From: Porphyridium purpureum
Taxonomy: Eukaryota > Rhodophyta > Bangiophyceae > Porphyridiales > Porphyridiaceae
Assembly: GCA_008690995.1 (NCBI GenBank)
Contig: VRMN01000018.1
Coordinates: 191,892 to 255,891, forward strand
Reading direction: 5' to 3'
DNA length: 64,000 bases
Position numbers and translations under genes: made by a program. Positions 37,314-46,841 of this stretch are shown here, one piece after another. The notes beneath the pieces were generated by a model that did not search any database, was not told the origin of the DNA, and saw only the letters and a list, made by a program, of their open reading frames with translations. Every line of letters starts with the position of its first letter. Position 1 is the stretch's first letter.

Positions 37314-40187
37314 CTACACTTGCGTTTCCTGCTCGTCGCGTAATTCTGAGGCAGAGCCTGCACGTGAGCTATCCTTTGACGACTGCGACAATACCTTTCC
37401 CACTTCGTCTTCGTCGCTCGTGCGGAACTTGTCTCGCAACTGGTTCTCATGCTCCTCGAGCTGCTCCTCGTTATCCCAAAAGCTGGCCGGGCCCAGAATA
37501 GACAGGAGCGCAGGCACCAGCACAAAGCCGTGGGTCATGCCGAGCACAATAATCAGGAAGAACATCTTGAAGAACACCTGGAAAATGAAGCTCTTGGCGC
37601 CCGCAATCACAATGACCGCGAGGAATGTGGATGCACCGGCGTGGAAGACTGGCGGGCCCAGATTCTTGAGTGCGAGAATCACGCGCCCGCGACGGTCATG
37701 CGTGTCAGGCGCGTCCATGAATGCCTTGGCAATGTGCACAGTAAAGTCGACGCTCAGACCGACTGCCAACGCCAAGCAGATAACCGACACTGATGAAATC
37801 CCGACACCCCAAAAGTAAGTCAGACCCATCACGTCCACAACGCTGAAGCCCAAACTGAAAAGCACAATGAGCGCCGTGAACGGGCTTCCGACCAAAAACA
37901 GAGTGACGACGAGAACCATGGCGAGACTCAGACCCACGGCAAGCAGCGCCTCCTCCCGAATGACCGCATACTGCTCGTAGAAGATGAACCCGAAGAAGAA
38001 TGGGAACGAATCAGGCAGATCTGAATTGTCCACTGTATCTCGGAGGCTCTGCATCGAGTTCACTTGATCTTCGTTGTTCGAAAGGGGCACATACTCGGCA
38101 GAAAAGCGAGACGCCAGAATCTGCGTGCTCGTCAGGTTGAAGTCGCTGGTGAATCGCGCGCCGTCGCTGGCGAGAAAGTCTTGCAACTGGCTGAAGAACG
38201 TGTTCTCCGGGAAAACCTGACCGTCAGGCAGATTGTAAAACTGGCGCATGCTATGGTACCAGCACTGCACCGTATCTTGTTGAATGTACTCATTCTGTGC
38301 CACCAGACCAGTGACCGGCGTGCAAAGCTCAAGCAGTGCGTTCTGGTTGGCTGCCGTTCCGTACTCAATTGCGCCAGTGTAAATTCTCACTACCGCGCCC
38401 AAATCTCCAAAAGTCTCCTGCTCCACATCGTAGTACAAGCGCTGCCGCGAGCCATCTGGATAGAAGTAACTAAAGTCAAAGTCCAGCTTCAGCTGCGTTG
38501 TGCCCCATACAGACACGCCGAAGAGCGCAGTAAGCAGCGCGATGAACAAAAGTCGCATCCATTTGTGCGTCACCAATGGGCCCCACTTGCTTTCGAAAAA
38601 GCGTTCCATCACCCCCGGATACTTGCCAAAGACATTGGTTTCCTTGGGCGTTTCAACAGTCTTGCAGCAAAGGATGTCCATGCGCTTGGCGTCACGACGC
38701 CGTTCGTCGATGGTCAAGTAGGCCACAAACATGGTGGTGGTGAAAATAAAGTCAAAGACGACCGCAATACCAGCCCACAACGCGAATGTGCGAAGCGCCG
38801 GCAGCTTGGTGATAGCGGAGATGAAGAAAACGCACGCGTTTGTCAGCGATGTCACCGTGACTGCCGTGCCAGCGTCCGCAAGCGCCGTTGCTACCCGCTG
38901 GCGAGCAGGGGCCTCTGGGTGTCTTTCGTTGGCCTGGTCAAGCGCCCGCACAATCACGAAACCATCGTCTGCACCAATGCCCAGGACCAGCAGGGGCAAA
39001 ACCTGGTGCACAGGACCAAAGAAGATACCACACAGACTGGAGAACCCAAAAGTGGCGCCCAGGGCAAAACCAATGGAGATGAAGAGCATCAGGCCGGCAA
39101 CAACACGCGAGTAGACAACGTGCCACATACCCAAGAAGATCAGCGTGTAAATAATAAGCAGCACAAAGCCGATTGTGAAGAGCGAAATGTCACCGAACAG
39201 CGCTTCGGAGAGCGAATCGCTCTGGGTTTGGGCAGACTGCCATACAAACGAGAAGGCGTCGGTTTCGTACGCAACCATGTTATCGTCCCATTCTGTTTCG
39301 AACGCCTTGGCGCGCGGGTCCATCACTTCACCGTCACGTGTAAACTCCTGTTGCTCAAGCAGCTGCGTCACTCGAAAGGCACCAATAAAGAGCGAATCGC
39401 CGGCGCCAGTTACCTGCGCTACAACATTAGCCTTGTTCATATTTGCGCCGTTCCAGGTCACGTACGGGCCGACCGTCAGCTTCTCCTTGATCTCAGAATC
39501 GCTGAGCGTCTCGACAAACGCCCTGACGGTGGCCAAAAAGTCGTACTCGTCGCTGCTGCCCGCCACCGGTACCAGGAACGCCTCGTTGTAGAACAAGTTT
39601 AGCACCGAAAATTGCGTGCAAAACTGGATCCCTTGCGAGTTTGAGGAGTAAAAACACGCCGAGCACAGCGACACGCTCTGATTAGCGCCATCCTCAGCAA
39701 TGTAAGTCGTTTCCGTATCATATGACACTTGCACCAAATCAATCAGTGCGAGGATCCCAGACTTGGTCGCCATGTTGATGCTGTTGTCCGGACTGTATGT
39801 GATGGTGTCGAACAGGCGAACTTGCGACGTAAAGTAGGTGTCCACAAACTCCTTGTCATCGAGCGCCTGCGTGCCTTGCGGCACCCACAAATAATCCTCC
39901 CGCGACTCGGTCGTGTACCGCGCAATTCCTGCCATGACCAGCCCACCAAACAGCGCCATGATCAGAATGGTAAGCAGCGGGCGCCCAGCCACCATCCATC
40001 CCAGCCGATAGTAAAAGCTATTCATGCCTCTTTCAATCGCGAGCGCCAACCTTCGCAGCACATTCTTCTTCTTCGCGGGCTGCGCCTGCTCCGCGAGCTG
40101 TCCCGACGCGCCCTTCTCCGTCTCTCCGAGCTCCACACGCTCGAGGCGTTCCTCATCCGCATCCTCTGCGGCCACTGCTGTCTCCAT
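37314..40187 (-). CDS. Patched/NPC1-like RND transporter with sterol-sensing domain
   Basis: This 957-residue protein has the RND layout of two halves, each a lone helix, a large lumenal loop and a five-helix bundle. The first helix is near LLTILIMALFGGLVMAGIA. The sterol-sensing domain follows the first loop (LGIGADDGFVIVRALDQANE, then SLTNACVFFISAITKLPALR). The second half has LALAVGLSVDFTVHIAKAF and ends with FFLIIVLGMTHGFVLVPALL. The GADD and SVDFT-type motifs in matching helices are those of Patched, NPC1 and Dispatched. The cytosolic tails are short and charged. The cargo is probably a sterol or other lipid, which is inference. A TATA-like element lies 127 bp upstream on the minus strand. 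The start is a true ATG. Confidence 0.85.
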   Translation of the reverse strand: METAVAAEDADEERLERVELGETEKGASGQLAEQAQPAKKKNVLRRLALAIERGMNSFYYRLGWMVAGRPLLTILIMALFGGLVMAGIARYTTESREDYLWVPQGTQALDDKEFVDTYFTSQVRLFDTITYSPDNSINMATKSGILALIDLVQVSYDTETTYIAEDGANQSVSLCSACFYSSNSQGIQFCTQFSVLNLFYNEAFLVPVAGSSDEYDFLATVRAFVETLSDSEIKEKLTVGPYVTWNGANMNKANVVAQVTGAGDSLFIGAFRVTQLLEQQEFTRDGEVMDPRAKAFETEWDDNMVAYETDAFSFVWQSAQTQSDSLSEALFGDISLFTIGFVLLIIYTLIFLGMWHVVYSRVVAGLMLFISIGFALGATFGFSSLCGIFFGPVHQVLPLLVLGIGADDGFVIVRALDQANERHPEAPARQRVATALADAGTAVTVTSLTNACVFFISAITKLPALRTFALWAGIAVVFDFIFTTTMFVAYLTIDERRRDAKRMDILCCKTVETPKETNVFGKYPGVMERFFESKWGPLVTHKWMRLLFIALLTALFGVSVWGTTQLKLDFDFSYFYPDGSRQRLYYDVEQETFGDLGAVVRIYTGAIEYGTAANQNALLELCTPVTGLVAQNEYIQQDTVQCWYHSMRQFYNLPDGQVFPENTFFSQLQDFLASDGARFTSDFNLTSTQILASRFSAEYVPLSNNEDQVNSMQSLRDTVDNSDLPDSFPFFFGFIFYEQYAVIREEALLAVGLSLAMVLVVTLFLVGSPFTALIVLFSLGFSVVDVMGLTYFWGVGISSVSVICLALAVGLSVDFTVHIAKAFMDAPDTHDRRGRVILALKNLGPPVFHAGASTFLAVIVIAGAKSFIFQVFFKMFFLIIVLGMTHGFVLVPALLSILGPASFWDNEEQLEEHENQLRDKFRTSDEDEVGKVLSQSSKDSSRAGSASELRDEQETQV

Positions 40188-40313
40188 CGGTCCTTCAACC
40201 TGTCCCTGTCGTACTCACACCTCTTGTTCCTTCTCCTCCTTGCGAGCTCTTGCTGGCCTCCAGTCCTGCCTGCCAGCTTGTTCCTCGACCAGTCTGCGCC
40301 GTCAAACTCAGCC

Positions 40314-40321
40314 TTTATATA
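40314..40321 (-). promoter_or_regulatory. TATA-like element upstream of the Patched-like gene
   Basis: TATATAAA on the minus strand, 127 bp before the ATG of the Patched-like gene. It stands out in a GC-rich stretch. Function as a TATA box is inferred. Confidence 0.35.
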
Positions 40322-40468
40322 ACCTGGGCGCGCCACGTACGGCCACGCTACGGCTCCGTTGGGTCACTTTATCCGCCTCGTCCCGCCGGCATCGCTTCAC
40401 GTCCGCTCTCTTGCAACCGCCTACATTCACCTGCTTTCCACCCCATCCACCCGCACCACTACACGAAA

Positions 40469-40543
40469 ATGGCTCACTTGCAAATAACCCTTGTGCTCGG
40501 TTTTCTATGTATCGGGGTGTTTTTGATATGGAACCGGAAGTGA
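40469..40543 (+). CDS. Candidate 24-residue single-span membrane microprotein
   Basis: The ORF encodes MAHLQITLVLGFLCIGVFLI followed by WNRK and a stop. The ATG has a good context (AAAATGG, with A at -3 and G at +4). The product is one uninterrupted hydrophobic helix capped by a basic Trp-Asn-Arg-Lys end, the shape of tiny membrane-complex subunits such as OST4-like or respiratory or TOM small subunits. I cannot match it to a named family. It lies in a large gap with no other gene, but a frame this short could arise by chance. Confidence 0.3.
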   Translation: MAHLQITLVLGFLCIGVFLIWNRK

Positions 40544-41439
40544 GCCGGGCGTGAAACGGCACGCACTTTGCATGGCCAGAAACGCGTGCTGACGCCAACT
40601 CGAGATGAATCGGTGTGGAGCCGGAGCAGCACAAGGCAGCGAGGTGAGGCGGGCAGGCGCATCATCCCCTTCGATCCTCATGATACGATTGGATGGATGG
40701 ATATCTAGTGCAACACGTGCGCGCGACATTCAGTTCACTGGTACGTGAGTGGATGGATCGATCGATAGATGTTACGGGCGCGACATCATGTTGAATGGCA
40801 GACGTGGCTGACGAGCTGACGCGCGGTTGTGGGAGGGATGGATGCGCGCGCTGGAGTTGCGTCCCGCAAGTCGCCTCCACCAGAGTGTGGAATTCGGGAT
40901 TGGCCCAGTAGGCGTGCCGTGGTCGACCCGCTCGGAAAATGAGCGCGCGTGCGTGTACGGAGTCGGTGTGATTTGTGTCCTCGCAACGGGTTGGAATAAA
41001 TAGGATGTGGCGTAGTGAGTTTAAAGTTGTGCGAATGTGCGCGTCCACGTGCCAACGGCAATGTGCCGTGTAAGCCGCGTAAACTCTCAGGCCAGACTGA
41101 AGCGGAGCAGAACAGGAGCGGCATCGGAGACGCACAGGCAGAGAGTTGGGCGGCGCATGCGCAAACCCGCTCTCCTAGCCGCTCACGACTGTAAGCTCAT
41201 GCATGCTGCGCGCATCCACCACACGCACGGACACATGCCAGCCCTTCGCGCCTGGACAATACCTTACCGACCTGGTCAAGTCGCACATTATCATGCAAAC
41301 CGCAGCACTTTACTCATAGGAAGAACGAAGCCAGACTTGAGGCCCCTGTGACTGCGTGCGGACGTATCCAAGCACTTGCTTTCGGCTTGCGTTTTGTTGC
41401 TTCTTTCCATAGGCTTGCTCGTTCCTGCAAAAAGGCTCG

Positions 41440-43845
41440 CTACAACAAGGGGCGCAGCGCTCGCGGCACCGGAATGAGGATGGCAAAGCCGATCGCTAGC
41501 AAGAGCATACTGCCCAGCGTCCGCTTTGCGTCTGGCGGCGTCAGCTCGTCTTGGCACGGTGTGTCGTGCACAAATGGCGTCACCAGGAGGCCGACCAGCA
41601 TGACAAAGCCCGAAATACTCTTAAAATTGGACCACAGCGCGCTCAGGACTACCGCCGTCCAAGTCACGCGGTTGATCCACAAGCTTGTGCGCCTGCCATA
41701 CAGCGCACGGACAAGTCGTCCGCCGTCCAGCTGCGGAAGCGGAATCAGGTTCACTGCACACAAAAGCATGCCGTACATGCCGCCCATGGCGAGAGGGTGC
41801 AGTCCAAACAAGGCGCCGTCGAGGGACTGCAGCACGCGGTTGCGGAAAACCCGCCCAAGCCCGACACCGATCAGCATACTTCGCTGAGCTTGAATCACAG
41901 GCATCCGAATTGCAAACGTCGGGTTCAACGTCATGTACATCCCGACAACAAAGAGCGCAAGTGAGGCCAGAAGCATTGAGCCAGCGCCCACGCCCACAAT
42001 GTCGCACATAACATTGCGCGACGCCGCCGGGCTGTCAGTGTGTGACGAGATCGGAATTTCGCTGAAGCTCGGCGACAGGATGGAAAGCCCCACGCGCACG
42101 CCGTGACGGCGAGCAGCCACACGCTGCGCCACTTCACGCACGCAAATGAGCATCAGGATCAGCAGAAGCATTTGAAACTCTGACGCGGGGAACGGACCAC
42201 GAGCGCGAGCCGCACTTATCCCGTATGGTCGTCCGTACAAGAAATAGTTTGACACATAGAGCTCATTGAAACGCACCCACTGTGCCCCCAGCACCAAAAA
42301 CGAGGCCCAGATCACATTAATGTTGCGTCCAGGGACCGGCAATAAGTTCCGCCAAGTGTTCATGACCAGCACAGCTGGCCGCCCGTCGAGCTCGTCCTCA
42401 ATCAGGCAGAGCGTGAACTTGTCGCCACAAGCTTCTGATAATCTTTGCTCCATTTTCAAGCGGGACTTCGTCGGATCTCCACGAAGGTTACCACGGAAAA
42501 GCACGCCGTCAGACCGGAGCACAGTTTGGCTCGCAAAGAACGTATCGGGCCCAAAAATCTTCTTGATCTTGGTCAAATCCTTGTCGCTTGAGATACCATT
42601 CCCAAATAAAAGCGCAAAGGGTACATTGCGCCCACGCTCGACCTTTTCCGCTTCCGCTTTTTTGCCGTCGAGTTCTTCGCCCGCCCATCGCCGCAACGTG
42701 CTCATCGCTCTCTTTCTTCGCGACGTGTGTGACTCGGACGCAGAGCTTTCTTTCTTACGAGTCTCCTCAGACGCAAGTAAAGCTTTCTGCTTTTCCTCAG
42801 CTTCGAGTGCTGGACGTGCTTCGTCGGGACGCAAATCTGCCGTGTGAAGCTGTTCTTCGCTCGGGCTACTCACCCCATTCTCGACATGCGTGCTCGTCGT
42901 ACTACCACTGCTGCGATCGACTTTTGAGCTCCTTCTCAGTCGGATCTCGCGCAAGGCTTCGGTGGGTTTGCCTCTCGATTTGACTCGCTTTCTGGGTTGA
43001 CGAGAATGACCAGCTTGGTCGCTTTCATCGTCATCCGAAAGGTACGATTCACATCGTGCCATCCACCGATCAAAAATAGAAAGACCTCCCCATTCGCGCT
43101 CTGTCAGTTCTCCTCTATTGTCTTCATCCTCTTCCTCACAAGGCCGCAGGTCACTGCTCTTTCTCTTCAAAAACGGTAGCCGCTTGTAACCCAGCTCGAT
43201 TTCGCGATCAGTGAATGGTACTTTCAAGCGAGTCTTGTTCAGTGGCCGGTCCTGGTCTTTCTTGCGCAATCGGCCCACTTCCTCCCTTTGCTCACTCTCC
43301 GTAAGGCGCGTAGCATCTTGTGTCTCTGATTTCGACAGGCCGTGCTGAGGTGGCACGTTGTCCGAGCCGGTCTGCATTGGGGAAGCGTTGAGTGCCTCAT
43401 TTCCATTCTGGGACACCTGATCTCGAGAGCTCTGTGGTCGTCTCTTCAAAATCCTGGGAAACGCGTGTACAAACATGCGGACAAGCGTCCGGGAGCGCTG
43501 CTTGCGCCTCAACTCAGTTCTTCGCTTCTCCCAGCGAGAACTATGCTTTCTTTCGGGCGCCAGGCCAGGAGGCAGACGCGCGTCCAGGCGCTTTTTTTCC
43601 TGTCCATCCTGGACGGACGGGACCGCACTGATTTGCGGAATGTCAGCAGCACGATGACTTTGGGCCTCGCCGGCCGCCGCGTTGTCGTCGAACGGTGTTC
43701 TCTGCGCGCACATTTCCCTGTGATATCCCCGGCGCCTGCCGGCGACTGTTGCCGCGTGCGACCCCAGTCCAGCACCCACAAAACAAATGCTGCCGGCATA
43801 GTGCCCTTGCGTCGGGCGGTCCCTACTTGAGCAGAGCGCATTCAT
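41440..43845 (-). CDS. EGY-like M50/S2P family membrane protein lacking the HExxH motif
   Basis: This 801-residue protein has a long charged N-terminal half and a C-terminal membrane half that follows plant EGY proteins. Matching parts are FFASQTVLRSDGVLFRGNLR with GDKFTLCLIEDELDGRP (the GEF-type soluble domain), FGLHPLAMGGMYGMLLCAVN, LIPLPQLDGGRLVRALYGRR, and the ending HDTPCQDE. The zinc-binding helix, HExxH in active proteases, reads REVAQ (near 42120-42140): both His are lost, although the Glu and the later DGGR Asp remain. Arabidopsis EGY3 also lacks the motif. Active EGYs act in plastid membranes; this one is more likely a pseudoprotease. ATG at 43845 starts MNALCSSRDR. Confidence 0.8.
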   Translation of the reverse strand: MNALCSSRDRPTQGHYAGSICFVGAGLGSHAATVAGRRRGYHREMCAQRTPFDDNAAAGEAQSHRAADIPQISAVPSVQDGQEKKRLDARLPPGLAPERKHSSRWEKRRTELRRKQRSRTLVRMFVHAFPRILKRRPQSSRDQVSQNGNEALNASPMQTGSDNVPPQHGLSKSETQDATRLTESEQREEVGRLRKKDQDRPLNKTRLKVPFTDREIELGYKRLPFLKRKSSDLRPCEEEDEDNRGELTEREWGGLSIFDRWMARCESYLSDDDESDQAGHSRQPRKRVKSRGKPTEALREIRLRRSSKVDRSSGSTTSTHVENGVSSPSEEQLHTADLRPDEARPALEAEEKQKALLASEETRKKESSASESHTSRRKRAMSTLRRWAGEELDGKKAEAEKVERGRNVPFALLFGNGISSDKDLTKIKKIFGPDTFFASQTVLRSDGVLFRGNLRGDPTKSRLKMEQRLSEACGDKFTLCLIEDELDGRPAVLVMNTWRNLLPVPGRNINVIWASFLVLGAQWVRFNELYVSNYFLYGRPYGISAARARGPFPASEFQMLLLILMLICVREVAQRVAARRHGVRVGLSILSPSFSEIPISSHTDSPAASRNVMCDIVGVGAGSMLLASLALFVVGMYMTLNPTFAIRMPVIQAQRSMLIGVGLGRVFRNRVLQSLDGALFGLHPLAMGGMYGMLLCAVNLIPLPQLDGGRLVRALYGRRTSLWINRVTWTAVVLSALWSNFKSISGFVMLVGLLVTPFVHDTPCQDELTPPDAKRTLGSMLLLAIGFAILIPVPRALRPLL

Positions 43846-44419
43846 CCTCGTCTCCTTCTCTCTCACACACTGGCGAAAGCACTGCGCCACACGCAACCAC
43901 CACCCCGAGGTCACGTACCCCCAAAAGGGGAGTCACGGACCGCCGCAGCGCGCGAGTTCGGCGCGCAGCAAGAGAAGAAGAGGACGCGAGCCGAGACACA
44001 ACCCGAATGCCTGCACGTTTCAACGCTGGGGCGGCGGCGCTTTCTCTCCACGCCGCAAGCCCATCAACGCCAATCGCAGCAACCCACAAACCGAACAAAC
44101 GCCGCGCGCCTACCAGCGCAACCTCCAGCGAGTTTCTAGCAAAACGCGCTCGTTTAGAAGGAGCGATGCAACAGTACACTGGACGGACTGAACATAGCGC
44201 TGTACACCTATGCATGTACAGTAGACTCATAAATGGTACAGTTGGTGCTCTAATTACATTGCAATGCGTATTGCGTGAGTACAGTCTGGAGATTGATCGG
44301 ACTGCGTCGAGATCGCCCGTGCGTGTGGCGTGGCCGGTGCGGCGCATGGAGTTGTTGCGCTGGCGACGCGTTGGTGGCAGTTGGAGAGGGAGGAACGAAG
44401 GCTTTGGAGGGCGCCCGGC
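43846..44419. promoter_or_regulatory. Divergent promoter, EGY-like / CPP1-like
   Basis: This 574-bp gap between two plastid-type genes holds GTACAGT at 44216-44222, 44236-44242 and 44279-44285. ACATTGCAATGC at 44256-44267 is shared exactly with the first unit of the 31-bp array. Confidence 0.55.
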
Positions 44420-45232
44420 ATGGCCTTTTTAGCCCTGAGTGGCCCGGTGGTCCGGCGGGCCCGGGGAGTCAGTTTACGCGGCTCGAGCGTGCCGCGTGAC
44501 GGTCATTGGGCGAGACCGCGTGCGCCGAAATGCGGCCGCGTAGTCGTGATGGGCTCGTCCGCGGCGGCGTCTGGGGGCGCGAGTGAGAACCCGTATCGAG
44601 CTCTGGGTGTTGCAGAGGATTGTTCGCATGAGGAGGTGGAAGCGGCGTTCGCGCGGTTGAAAGCCAAGCACGAGGATGACGAAACCAAGCTGGCGTACTA
44701 TGAGGCGCTCAAAGACAGGATATTTGCGGACAAGCTACAAAAGCGATTGTCTGGTGCTGTGACAGCACGCTTCACATCATCGCCGGACGACCGCAAGAAG
44801 CCCAAGAAAAAGTTCGTGTGGCCTGACTGGGTCAAGAAGCTCGTGAAGAAACCGGAAGCGCATGAGCTCAAGCGTGTAGGATTCCTGATGATTGCGATTC
44901 TGATCGGCTGCGCGGCCGCTCCACCCATGAGCCAAACGTGGATAGGCTCCTCTGCGGTCATTTGCGGCGGCGCTCTGTACCAGCGCGGCGCACCGGAGCC
45001 CGTGCGCGATGAGTTTGGAAACATTGGCGAGGTGCAGGACATCAAGCGCAACGTGATGATTCGCACCATCGTCATCATGTTATTAGCCACAGCACTGGGC
45101 TTTGGCATCTCCAACCTCATTCTTTACACCCTGCCGTTACCACTGTGGATCAATCCGAACGTCTTTTCTGCATGGATCATGATCGCGTTCCAATACCTGG
45201 CATCCGTCATCTTCTACACGCAAGACATCTAG
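44420..45232 (+). CDS. CPP1-like (DUF3353) plastid J-like membrane protein
   Basis: This 270-residue protein has an Arg/Ser-rich transit-like N-terminus (1-50), then a J-domain-like helix pair starting NPYRALGVAEDCSHEEVEAA (about 58-77), which lacks the HPD of true J proteins. Three to four membrane segments complete it (RVGFLMIAILIGCAAAPP, TIVIMLLATALGFGISNLIL, FSAWIMIAFQYLASVIFY). This order matches CPP1/CDF1, a chaperone-like protein of the plastid envelope and thylakoid that stabilises protochlorophyllide oxidoreductase in plants. A role in chlorophyll synthesis here is inference. ATG at 44420 was chosen over the upstream GTG-led extension. Confidence 0.75.
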   Translation: MAFLALSGPVVRRARGVSLRGSSVPRDGHWARPRAPKCGRVVVMGSSAAASGGASENPYRALGVAEDCSHEEVEAAFARLKAKHEDDETKLAYYEALKDRIFADKLQKRLSGAVTARFTSSPDDRKKPKKKFVWPDWVKKLVKKPEAHELKRVGFLMIAILIGCAAAPPMSQTWIGSSAVICGGALYQRGAPEPVRDEFGNIGEVQDIKRNVMIRTIVIMLLATALGFGISNLILYTLPLPLWINPNVFSAWIMIAFQYLASVIFYTQDI

Positions 45233-45405
45233 CGCGCGCCGTGCACCAATGTCGTCCAACAAGTAGAACATGCTGAGCGAAGATACACGGAAAAAAAAGT
45301 TTTCAGCCACGAAGCGCCCTGTGTCAGTCCTAGTCCGCGGCCCGAAGGCGCGTGCGGGGAGGTTTGTTCGGAGAAGGCCCCGTCTGGCCGGAACCGCGGT
45401 CGGCG
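45233..45405. other. Short tandem-gene gap
   Basis: A 173-bp gap between two plus-strand genes. No recurrent motif was found. Confidence 0.35.
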
Positions 45406-46353
45406 ATGCGACGCAAGCTTGGGTTACTTGTGCTTGCGGTTGTGGTGGTGGCGTCGGCATCACTTTTGCGGGAGGGGCGGTGCGGTGAACCATCCAGGAC
45501 CGGCGGATTGCGGCGTGCTCGCGGCGTCGCTGGGTTCGGTAGCGTCCTCGGGGATGGAGAGGCCTCGTTGGTGAAGAAGGATGCGGATCGGAAGGCGTCA
45601 AGAAAGATCCACTTACGGATTCGTGCGCGCGAGGCGCGCTGCGTGTTTGAAAAGTTTGGGATTGGGACCAAGGTGCAAGGCGAAATCGCCATGTTAAGCA
45701 ACGGGGTGGGGGCCATGCGCATCGACTTGCTCGTGGTCAATTCACGCAACGAAAAGCTGTTTGAAAAGAAGGACTTGACGGAGCAGCTGGTGTACTCATT
45801 TGTGGTGAAGGCCGCAGACGACATAGAAGCGGCGTCACGTGCGGGTCGGGGCAGGCGCGCGCCCGAGCTAGATTCCTTGTCTTCTCAATCTGTATCAGCA
45901 AACGAGGTGCCGGATGATTTCGGTGCGCTAGGCTTGCGCCTGTCTGCACCACAGCCACCTGACTCTGACATGGTCCAAATCTGTCTCGTACACCATTTCC
46001 TAGCATTCGACTACGACCTGAACAGCCGGCGTGACGTGGTGCTATGGTTTCAAGCCGGTCCCAATGTCGAGGCGGCCGGCACCGAGAGGCAAATGCACTT
46101 CCTGCAAGCGACGGTGGCCAAACTTTCCGCTGCGATGCTGCAGCTGCAGACCGACATCAGCACGCAGAACGAGCTCGCTTCCGAGTCACACCTGCGTGAA
46201 AGCCGCCGCGCGTTGCTTCACCTGCTCCTCTGTGCTGTGCCAATCGCTATCCAGGTCCTTGTGTTCATTCTGCTGACGGCGTGCCGAAAGCCAGGTCACC
46301 CACCAGCTGCCACATTCGCATCCACGTCCGCCCCAGCCAAGAGACCGGCCTAA
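45406..46353 (+). CDS. p24/TMED (GOLD-domain) cargo receptor
   Basis: This 315-residue type I membrane protein has a clear signal peptide (MRRKLGLLVLAVVVVASASL). The GOLD domain includes LRIRAREARCVFEKFG (the conserved first Cys and F-E-x-F), and a later TEQLVYSFVVKAADDIEAAS. A coiled coil (ERQMHFLQATVAKLSAAMLQ) precedes one membrane helix (LLLCAVPIAIQVLVFILLTA) and a short tail. p24 proteins pack cargo, including GPI proteins, into COPI and COPII vesicles. The tail (CRKPGHPPA... AKRPA) lacks the usual FF and KKxx signals, which is unusual. An insertion between the GOLD strands (about 150-195) makes it longer than typical family members. ATG at 45406 gives the signal peptide directly. Confidence 0.78.
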   Translation: MRRKLGLLVLAVVVVASASLLREGRCGEPSRTGGLRRARGVAGFGSVLGDGEASLVKKDADRKASRKIHLRIRAREARCVFEKFGIGTKVQGEIAMLSNGVGAMRIDLLVVNSRNEKLFEKKDLTEQLVYSFVVKAADDIEAASRAGRGRRAPELDSLSSQSVSANEVPDDFGALGLRLSAPQPPDSDMVQICLVHHFLAFDYDLNSRRDVVLWFQAGPNVEAAGTERQMHFLQATVAKLSAAMLQLQTDISTQNELASESHLRESRRALLHLLLCAVPIAIQVLVFILLTACRKPGHPPAATFASTSAPAKRPA

Positions 46354-46841
46354 CCTTTTTTTAACTGCCGAATTGTTAAATTGCTGTTTATATGAAAATA
46401 ACCCATTCTTATCATGTTGTGAACTGTACCAGAGGAACCCTAGACAAGCGCCAACTCGGGCGCGGTGTGCAAGTTGCGCGTGCGGGGCTGAGGGGAAGCG
46501 GGAGGAGTGGTTCGACGTCGACGACGACCACGATACTGACGACGACGACAGCAGCAACCGTCGCGACGACGAGCGCGGGCGCGGCGAGCGACAAAGGGGA
46601 ACGAGTTGCACGCGCGGGGAAACGAGCTCAGCCAGTGCGTTGACGTGGCTGTACAGGTACGCCCGACATTGAATTGTCGGAAAAGACGGATACTGGCTGA
46701 GCGTGGCGAGGCGCGAGACGACGTTGTTGGGTTTGGGCGGAACGCGCGCGGAAAGGCTCTCCTTGTCTGCGGAAGGGCCATGCGTCTTTATGGGAGACAA
46801 GTTGGACCGGTGATTAATTATTGGAGCTCTCGCTCGTGATC
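46354..46841. promoter_or_regulatory. Intergenic region upstream of protein kinase
   Basis: This 488-bp gap has an AT-rich start and GTGAACTGTAC at 46419-46429, the minus-strand form of the extended motif GTACAGTTCAC. The centre is rich in CGACGA-type triplets. No gene was recognised. Confidence 0.45.

Larger units (their letters stand above)
40188..41439. other. Largest gene-poor gap, with one mini-ORF
   Basis: This 1,252-bp gap lies upstream of the Patched-like gene and downstream of the EGY-like gene. It contains a TATA-like element (40314-40321, minus), a 24-codon hydrophobic ORF (40469-40543, plus) and short GGATGGAT/GATCGATC-type runs (40690-40765). Longer frames in the right half have no recognisable features. 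No GTACAGT motif was seen. Confidence 0.45.

Noticed and set aside
38064-39602. A 512-codon plus-strand open frame antisense to the Patched-like gene
   Set aside because: It has no recognisable domain, its composition mirrors the codon bias of the GC-rich gene beneath it, and the minus strand encodes a clear transporter.
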